A stretch of 64,000 nt of DNA from assembly GCA_041659565.1 (NCBI GenBank), contig JBAZXZ010000003.1, positions 124,001-188,000 on the forward strand, in the 5' to 3' direction. Shown piece by piece: positions 57,337 to 64,000 of this stretch. A model generated the notes under the pieces. The model worked only from the letters and a program-made list of their open reading frames with translations. It was not told the origin of the DNA and ran no database searches. This stretch comes from Altimarinus sp041659565 (GTDB taxonomy: Bacteria > Patescibacteriota > Gracilibacteria > BD1-5 > UBA6164). A program made the translations under genes and the position numbers. How positions within the stretch are numbered: position 1 is the stretch's first letter; every line of letters begins with the position of its first letter.

Positions 57337-57618
57337 ATGGAAACTAAAAAATTAGAATTATTTATCGTTATAGTCGTTATACTTTATTTATTATATTTTT
57401 TATCTTACTTACTATTTTTTGATAATTATTGTTATAAATTTTCAGGTACTCTTGTTTGAGAAAATGCAAATATGTGATATCTGGCTAAATGCAAAGATAG
57501 CCTAGTTTGTGAAATTACAAATAAAATAACAGAAAATAATCAATTAAAATCTTGGACTTGTGCAAAAAAAAGATATAATAATTTTGAGATAGATTATTAT
57601 ATCTCTAAGTTTAAATAA
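57337..57618 (+). CDS. Small membrane-anchored hypothetical protein
   Basis: 93 residues. One hydrophobic segment (about 5-29, LELFIVIVVILYLLYFLSYLL) and a 60-residue exposed or cytosolic tail with four Cys (LAKCKDSLVCEI, TCAKKRY). No family recognised. It lies 9 bases after murB, likely in the same transcript. Confidence 0.5.
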
Positions 57619-57674
57619 AATTAGAGATTTTAAAATATTGCTATTAAAAAAAATTAATTATTTATAATATAAAT

Positions 57675-58385
57675 ATGTGAGAACTAGTTAGATTACAAAA
57701 ATATATGTCTACAGCTTGAATTTGTAGTAGAAGAAAAGCAGAAGAATATATAGAAAAAGGACTTATAAAAGTTAATTGAAAAATAGCTATTATATGACAA
57801 TCAGTAGATCCAAAAATAGATAAGGTTGAGATGCTAGACAAAGCTATTGAAGAACAAAAAAATCTTGTCTACTATAAATTAAATAAACCAGGTTGAATAG
57901 TTACAACTTGTGCTCAAATATGAGAAAAAACTATTCTAGACATAGTAGACATAAAAGAAAGAGTTTTCCCGATAGGTAGACTAGACAAAGAAACTACAGG
58001 ACTTATTTTACTTACAAATGATGGTAGATTAGCTAATTTTTTAATGCATCCAAGGTATGAACATGAAAAAGAATATGTTGTAGATACATTTTGACCAATA
58101 CAAGATGAGCAATTAGAAAAAATGGGAAAATGAGTATTTATATTGTGAAAAATAACAAAAAAAGCAGAAATAAAAAGAATAAGTTCTTGAAAATTCTTTA
58201 TAACTATTAAGGAATGAAGGAATAGACAGATTAGAAGAATGTTAGAAACAGTATGATGAACAGTAAAAAGATTAAAAAGGATAAGAATAGAAAACATAGA
58301 ATTATGAAACTTATCTATATGATCTTATAAAAAACTCACAGAAAAAGAATTAAAAGGGTTATTTTGAATAATATGAATTAAATAG
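57675..58385 (+). CDS. RsuA/RluB-family pseudouridine synthase
   Basis: 236 residues. An S4 domain (LQKYMSTAGICSRRKAEEYI, about 6-30) leads to the catalytic GRLDKETTGLILLTNDG with Asp, and KEYVVD, EGRNRQIRRMLE and the C-terminal end typical of RsuA/RluB/RluE/RluF. Whether it acts on 16S, 23S or tRNA cannot be decided. Stop TAG lies inside the 5' arm of the following terminator. Confidence 0.9.
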
Positions 58386-58433
58386 AATAAAAAAGAATGG
58401 TTCTGTTCAAAACCATTCTTTTTTATTCTATTT
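58380..58433. terminator. Bidirectional terminator holding both convergent stop codons
   Basis: Perfect 23-bp arms (58380-58402 with 58411-58433) with an 8-base loop and A/T runs. The stop TAG of the pseudouridine-synthase gene (58383-58385) and, on the minus strand, the stop TAG of the exported protein (58428-58430) fall symmetrically in the two arms. Confidence 0.9.
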
Positions 58434-59099
58434 AAGAAGCTTTTTTATTTCAATAATTTCATTTTTAATATTATTTAGGATTTGAATAAATTTTGATTTA
58501 ACCCCAGAAGGATTATTGAACTTTAGATCTCTAAAGCTAAGTAATCTATTATTGTAATTTTTTAGATTTTTTAGATGAATTTCTATCTCATTTTTGTTCT
58601 TTGATATATTCATAGAATAAAAATCATTTATAAGTTTTGATAGACTTTTTGAAAGTTTTTGAGAAAAAACAACATAATTATTTTTTGTATTTGTTGTTTG
58701 TATCTGAACCGCAATTTTCTTTTTTTTAAGATATGATTTTATTTTAGGATTAAATGTCTTAAGTTCATTTATTATACTTCTCATAACATCTTCAGCAGTA
58801 CTCTTTTCTAAACTTATGGTTTGAATCTTTCTTAAAGAAGAAATCATTTTATCTATTTTTATTAAGAATTCATCAGTTTCCACATCTCAAGTTATATCAT
58901 ATTTTTCATTAAAAGTTTGAATTTCGTATTTTAAATTTATTAAATATTTTTCTATAAGCTTTGCTCAATTTATGTTTGTTTGAGAGTTTGTTATTGAAGG
59001 GTATAAATCTAAAATTATATCATCTTTATAACTAACAGCAAAAGTTTTATTTGTTGTTAATAAGAAAAATAATGTAATTATAGAAAAAATCTTTTTCAT
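58428..59099 (-). CDS. Exported hypothetical protein
   Basis: 223 residues. A signal peptide (MKKIFSIITLFFLLTTNKTFA, cleaved after Ala about 21) precedes an all-helical, Lys/Glu/Ile/Asn-rich body with heptad-like stretches (KSLSKLINDFYSMNISKNKNEIE). No Cys in the mature part, no membrane anchor. Probably periplasmic or released. Divergent from gtrA with a 66-bp gap. Confidence 0.55.
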
Positions 59100-59165
59100 T
59101 AATAAATTTTGTTAATGCTAATTAATAGTTATTATATATTTATAAAATTTAAATCAAGATTATTT

Positions 59166-59609
59166 ATGATTAAATTTGTTAAATTTTTTTTGGCTTGAAT
59201 TCTCACATATTGAATTAATGTATGACTGACATTTATTTTAGTTAGTTTTTTTTTATTTTCAAAAGAAGTATCTTACTTTATTTCTATATTTTTAATTACA
59301 ATTATAAATTTTATTATTTCACTTAAATTTACATTTAAAAATAATTATTCACATAGTATTTTCGTTAAATATTTAGTTATTTTATTAATTTTTTCTTTTT
59401 TAAATTACATATTAGTTGTTCTAATTAAGAACTATTTAAGAACAAATTTTTATGTAATTATATCTATTGTTACAACTTTAATTTTCTTTTTAAAGTTTGT
59501 GGCTTATGATAAATATGTGTTTTGAAAATGTAACAGTAAGAATGTTTGAAAATGAAAAAACAATTGTCATTGCGAGTGAAACGAAGCAATCCAGAAGTCA
59601 TTGATTTAA
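59166..59609 (+). CDS. GtrA-like membrane protein with repeat-derived C-terminus
   Basis: 147 residues. Four helices with the GtrA-family pattern (FFLAGILTYGINVGLTF, IINFIISLKFTFK, then two further helices ending VAYDKYVF). GtrA proteins flip undecaprenyl-linked sugars or assist surface glycosylation. The last ~28 residues (CHCEGNEAIQ...) come from a palindromic repeat that runs into the gene and supplies the TAA, so the native C-terminus has been replaced. TGA in it reads as Gly, so the end depends on the code. Confidence 0.75.
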
Positions 59610-59658
59610 TATCAAAACATTGTTTCCTGGATCGCCACACTTCGTTCGCGATGACAAT
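59563..59658. repeat. Palindromic repeat overlapping the gtrA 3' end
   Basis: About 32-base inverted arms (attgtcattgcgagtgaaac... and ...cttcgttcgcgatgacaat) with an AT-rich centre, markedly richer in G and C than its surroundings. Related TCATTGCGAG...AAGCAATCC repeats are, from memory, common in several bacterial phyla. The element starts inside gtrA and ends 46 bases before dinG. Confidence 0.85.
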
Positions 59659-59703
59659 CATTACTGTTATTCCTTAATATTTCTATTTACTAACCCCTTA
59701 TTT

Positions 59704-62325
59704 ATGATTGTTGCCTTAGATTTAGAAACTACAGGATTACTAAAAGAAAAAGACTTTATAATAGAGATTGCATTGATAAAATTTGATGAAAATACTTTTG
59801 AAATTATAGAAGAATTTACAAGTTTAATAAATCCATGAATTAAAATACCAGATTTAAATACAAATATAACTTGAATAACTGATGAAATGGTTATAAATTC
59901 GCCATCTTTGGATGAATTAAAAGAAAAAATACTAGATTTTATATGAGACTTCCCTATTTTATGACACAATACTTACTTTGATAGAGATTTTTTGATAGAA
60001 AAATGAATAGATATAAGTAAAAATATAGTGCAAGATACATTTTTTATAGCAAATTTTTTGTCTATAGGTTGTAAATCAATGAGTTTAGAGTCTTTGACTT
60101 CATATTATCATATAGAATTATCTTGAGCTCATAGAGCCTATAATGATACATTTGCAACAGTTTTATTGTATAAGACATTGTTATGAGAATTTAATAAATT
60201 AGATGAAAGTAGAAAAAATCTCTTAGGATATTTTTTCTCAAATACCAAGGACAAAAATGTTAATTATATAAAAAATTTATTTTTTAAAAAAGAAATACAA
60301 ATAGATTTTGATGATTTTGTACAATTACAGTTAGACAAAATTATAAAAATTAAAATTCCTAAAATGGTACCTGTACCAGATTCAGAAGATATCAGTACCA
60401 AAAATGATATTATAAAAGAGTATTTTTATAAGATTCCAGATTTTGAAAATAGAGATAATCAGATAAGTATGGCTGAAAAAATATATAACAATTTTTTTTC
60501 AAATAAAAAAACTGTTATAGAAGCTCCAACTTGAATATGAAAAACACTGGCTTATTTGATACCAGCTATTTTGTATTCAAAAAAAGTAAATAAAAAAGTT
60601 TTTATATCTACAAAAACAAAGATTTTACAAGACCAGATATATTTTAAAGATTTAGAAATTATAAAAAAGAACCTAGGTATAATGTTTAATTATACAAAAA
60701 TAAAATGAAAGAAAAATTATATATCGCTAAAATCATTTTTTGATTTTATACAAGAATTTGAATTGGATTATGAGAAAGTGTCTTTTTTGTCTAAGATGTC
60801 TTTATGGCTTTGTAATACAGAATTCTGAGAATTAGATGAAGTTTTTTATACAGCAAATGAATATAAATTTCTAAAATATGTCAATGCTGACAATAATCAA
60901 ACACTAGATGACAAAAACCCATATTTGAAAAAAGAATTTGTCTACAAACAAAAAATTAACTTAGAATTAGCTGATATTGTAGTTATAAATCATAGTCTAC
61001 TCTTTAGTGATTTAAAAAATGATTTTAGTTTTTTTGGAAAAGTGGAAAATCTAGTTATTGATGAGGCTCATTCTATCGAAGATATAGCTACTGAAAGTCT
61101 AAAAAATTCGTTCTCACTTAAAGTATTGGAAGATATGCTAAATTATATAGAAGCTATTTTCAAGTATAATTATATGGATATAACACCTATTCAAACACAA
61201 AAAACAGATTTATTTTCAAATATAAAATTATTTTTAGATATATTTCATTCTTATCTAAAAGAAAAAACAAACAATGAGAGTTTTTTTATAAATACATTAT
61301 TAGATGATTCTTTTTATGTTTTACAAACTGAGTATTTTTATAAATTATGAGCAAATGTAAAAAACTCATTGATAGAGATAAAAGAATCCCTTTTAGATGT
61401 AAAATTTGATTTTGCAAGAGAAATTAATTTACTAGACAAGATAGTAGACATTGTGGACAAGATAGTAGACAAAGATAATAATGATTATATAAAAATAGCA
61501 CACTATAAGGAATATGAAGGAGTAAAATTGGAGTATACAGTTCTAGATATATGAAAATATCTAAAGACTAATTTTTGGGATTATCTAAATAATTGTTTTT
61601 TACTTAGTGCTACCTTATCCATAGCATCAAATTTTGATTATATAAAAAAATCTCTACATTTAGAAGAATTTGAATTTATGGAATATGAAACAGATTTTGA
61701 TTATAAAAACCAAGCTATATTATATATACCAAAAGATTTATGAAGTATAAAAAATAATTTTTCTTCTGTTACAGAGTTTTTAAAAGATGTTTTTAGTATA
61801 GTTAAGGGAAATACGATGGTTTTATTTACATCTCTATCAGCTGTTAGAAATGTGTATATAAACTTAAATTTTTTTACTAAATCTATCTGATCTAAATTAT
61901 TAGCTCAATCAATAAGTGGTTCAAAAAACAAGGTTTTAGATGCTTTTTTACAAGAACATCAAAGTAGTATAATACTTTGAACAGATTCTTTTTGGGAATG
62001 AGTTGATATACCATGAAAACCTCTAGAAAACCTTATAATACATAAAATACCTTTTATGGTACCTACTGACCCTATATATATTTCAAGAAGTAAATTGTTT
62101 GCAAACCCTTTTGCAGAATACAGTGTTCCAAAATCTATATTGAAATTAAAACAATGATTTTGAAGACTTATAAGAACAAAAAAAGATAAATGAGTTGTTA
62201 TTTTTTTAGACGATAGAATTTATTCAACTCAGTGGGGAAAAGTCTTTATTAATGCCTTCCCTAAAGACATAAATATGATAGTCACAACAAAAAAACATAT
62301 TATAGAATTATTAGCACAAAAGTAA
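59704..62325 (+). CDS. dinG: DnaQ exonuclease-DinG helicase fusion protein
   Basis: 873 residues. The N-terminal 180 residues are a DEDD exonuclease (ALDLETTGLL, GHNTYFDRDF, HRAYNDTFAT); the rest is an XPD/DinG superfamily 2 helicase with Walker A EAPTGIGKTLAYL near 273, DEAH at about 450, GTDSFWEGVDIPG and QGFGRLIRTKKDKGVV. This fused form is known from Bacillus-type DinG. The four Fe-S Cys of E. coli DinG/XPD are not visible; only one Cys (LWLCNTEFG) lies in that region. It unwinds or degrades DNA in repair. It has its own start 46 bases after a palindromic repeat. Confidence 0.88.
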
Positions 62326-62337
62326 ATCTATATATTT

Positions 62338-62365
62338 TTGATTTTTTTATAAAACTATGATATTA
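62338..62365 (+). promoter_or_regulatory. Predicted promoter of the pilus-assembly-like genes
   Basis: -35 TTGATT (62338-62343), a 16-base spacer ending in TGA, -10 TATTAT (62360-62365). ATG of the next gene lies 34 bases downstream. The dinG stop is at 62325. Confidence 0.4.
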
Positions 62366-62399
62366 TAAGTTAAATTTATTTTAGAAACATTTATATTAT

Positions 62400-63233
62400 A
62401 TGGATGGTGAAGAAAAAAATAACAGTTTTGAAGATTTAAATATCTTCAATGAAATAGTACAAAATTCTGATATAAAGAATGATGCAAATAAAATAAAAGA
62501 AGAAAAAAACTTTTATGATTATTTATCTTCTTATGCAAATATATTTAAAGTAATAAATTATTTATTATTTATATTTGTGATGTTATTATCGACTTATGTT
62601 TATATACAAAAATCAGAAACTTTCTATGAAAATTCATATCTAAATTTACTTTGCCCATTATTTTTATGAAAAGATGTTAGTAATTATTTATCTTGAGAAA
62701 ATTGTTCTTCAATAATAAGCTATAATAAGAAGATAACAAATGACCTAAATTCTTTAAAGCAAGAACAATTTAATAAAATAATTGAGCAAGTACCTAGAAT
62801 ATATGAATTAACATCAAGTAATACAAAAGAAAAGGAGTTTTTAATAACTAAATCCAATGAAAGACTTAAGGTATTAAATATAATAGAAGAATTTGAAAAA
62901 ATGAAAAATGAATATAGTTATGTTGATAAAGATAAAATAGTTTGTAAAGATATTGTTATAGATTCAAAAAATGTATTTAAAGCTAACTGTGAAGCCTATT
63001 CTTCATATTGGGATGATGATATAGTATGATATGATTGAATAACAAAAGTAAATGGTACATCTATATCTGTAGCAATGAGTTTTTTGAATTATATACAGAC
63101 AAAATCTACTAATTTTACTTTAATAAATAGACAAAAAACTTTTTCACAAGAATCTACTAATAAAGGTTTTTATATCTATAAGACAAGTTTCTCTTTAGAG
63201 ATGAGATACAATTGAAATAATTTATCATTTTAG
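62400..63233 (+). CDS. Single-pass membrane protein, probable pilus-assembly factor
   Basis: 277 residues. An acidic cytosolic start (about 1-50) resembling PilN-type partner-binding tails, one helix (about 51-69, INYLLFIFVMLLSTYVYI) and an exposed domain with a coiled-coil stretch and two Cys (CKDIVIDSKNVFKANCEAY). It precedes a PilO-like gene by 8 bases, the relation PilN has to PilO. No PilM is upstream. I infer pilus assembly from the context and topology only. Confidence 0.5.
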
Positions 63234-63241
63234 AAAAATCT

Positions 63242-64000
63242 ATGATAGAAAAAATAAAAAAACCTAGTTACATTATAACATGATTTATATTTTCATCTAC
63301 TATTTTAATAGTATTTTTAGTTTCGTTGGCTTTCTTCTTGTATCCTAAGTTTAATGAAATAAGAGAACAAAAAATAGACACAAAAACAAAAATAGATAAT
63401 TATGAAAATTTAAAGAAAAAATGAATAACTTTTGCTGAATTTAATGAATTAAAAAGATCATATAAAACAAATTTATATAATACATCTTTGTTAAAAAAGG
63501 TAGATGATTCTTTCTTCACTGCTAATTTTATAAACAATAATTCTTGAGAAGATTTCAATACTTTTTTTAGTAAAAAAATAGACGAAATTAATAAAAAAGA
63601 AAATAATGAAAATACAAAAAAAATTAAAGAAAGTTTTAATAATATATTACCTACATATGTAGAAGATAATTATAAAAATGAAGCGGGAGTTATGACTGAT
63701 TTTAAATTTGTAACATATATAGAATCTATTTTATATACTTTTAATCTAGATATACCAAATAAAAATATAAATGTATGAAATTTAAATGTTTTGTCTGATT
63801 ATGGTGATGGTACTGAACCACCACTTGATACAACTATCTTTTACATACCTTATAAATTCGATGTAACTTGAAAAAAATCAGATGTTCTAGATTTTGTATA
63901 TTTTTTAGAAAATGTAGGGTCTATAAAAATTAATTCAGAATGAAATGTTGAAGTACAAGAAGATAATTTTATAAAAAAATCATTACTATGATTTGATAAT
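63242..64000 (+). CDS. PilO-like pilus-assembly protein, cut by window edge
   Basis: At least 253 residues; the gene continues beyond 64000. One N-terminal helix (about 11-34) is followed by a coiled coil (KFNEIREQKIDTKTKIDNYEN) and a ferredoxin-like domain with FKFVTYIESILYTFN and the strand IPYKFDVTGKKSDVLDFVYFLEN. That topology and fold fit PilO, which with PilN links the pilus platform to the outer parts. Together with three prepilins and comEC/comF in the window it supports a type IV pilus machine. Confidence 0.55.

Overview
The window comes from a very AT-rich bacterium that reads UGA as glycine (NCBI genetic code 25 or a relative), as the Patescibacteria/CPR lineages Absconditabacteria (SR1) and Gracilibacteria do. 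Under the standard code nearly every gene is broken into fragments. With TGA read as Gly the fragments join into about 55 densely packed genes ending only in TAA or TAG, and TGA falls on invariant glycines: the P-loops of RecA, UvrA and EF-G, the EF-G DTPGH motif, the FKBP and GlyA motifs. All coordinates here use that code. CGG may read as Trp while CGA stays Arg (see findings).

Layout. 0-4.3 kb (minus): two secreted or membrane proteins, one a papain-fold cysteine peptidase behind a promoter with a G10 spacer, then thiI. 4.6-6.6 kb (plus): pheS, a deoxyribosyltransferase-like protein and a transglutaminase-like protein. 6.6-8.2 kb (minus): mpg and a csaB-like gene. 8.4-10.9 kb (plus): an RRM protein, a DEDD exonuclease, a zinc-ribbon protein and recA. 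11-19.6 kb (minus): a 1537-residue surface protein, an FKBP lipoprotein with permuted strand order, and mfd. 19.7-33.3 kb (plus): tsaB, a pilin-LamG protein, an ATPase, membrane proteins, prmC, fusA, a second pilin, a lipoprotein and a beta-helix surface protein. 33.4-38.9 kb (minus): comEC, an lgt-like gene, rny, a methyltransferase and ftsX. 39-40.1 kb (plus): queA. 40.2-47.3 kb (minus): fmt, a third prepilin, a wecA/tagO-like transferase, a 5'-nucleotidase, glyA and ctpA. 47.6-58.4 kb (plus): two orphan membrane proteins, pepA, a DUF1653-like protein, comF, a zinc-ribbon protein, uvrA, murB and an rsuA/rluB-type synthase. 58.4-64 kb: an exported protein (minus), then gtrA, an exonuclease-helicase DinG and two proteins resembling type IV pilus assembly components (plus).

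Together these suggest a small-genome, surface-attached cell with standard translation and repair functions (EF-G, PheS, Fmt, PrmC, TsaB, QueA, ThiI; RecA, UvrA, Mfd, Mpg), a DNA-uptake and pilus apparatus (ComEC, ComF, three prepilins, a PilO-like protein), and a set of secreted proteins, some with signs of recent change: internal duplication, a homopolymer promoter and local codon-usage shifts. Short palindromic repeats sit between genes and inside coding sequence (queA, gtrA, uvrA). I saw no tRNA, rRNA, CRISPR array, transposase or integrase.
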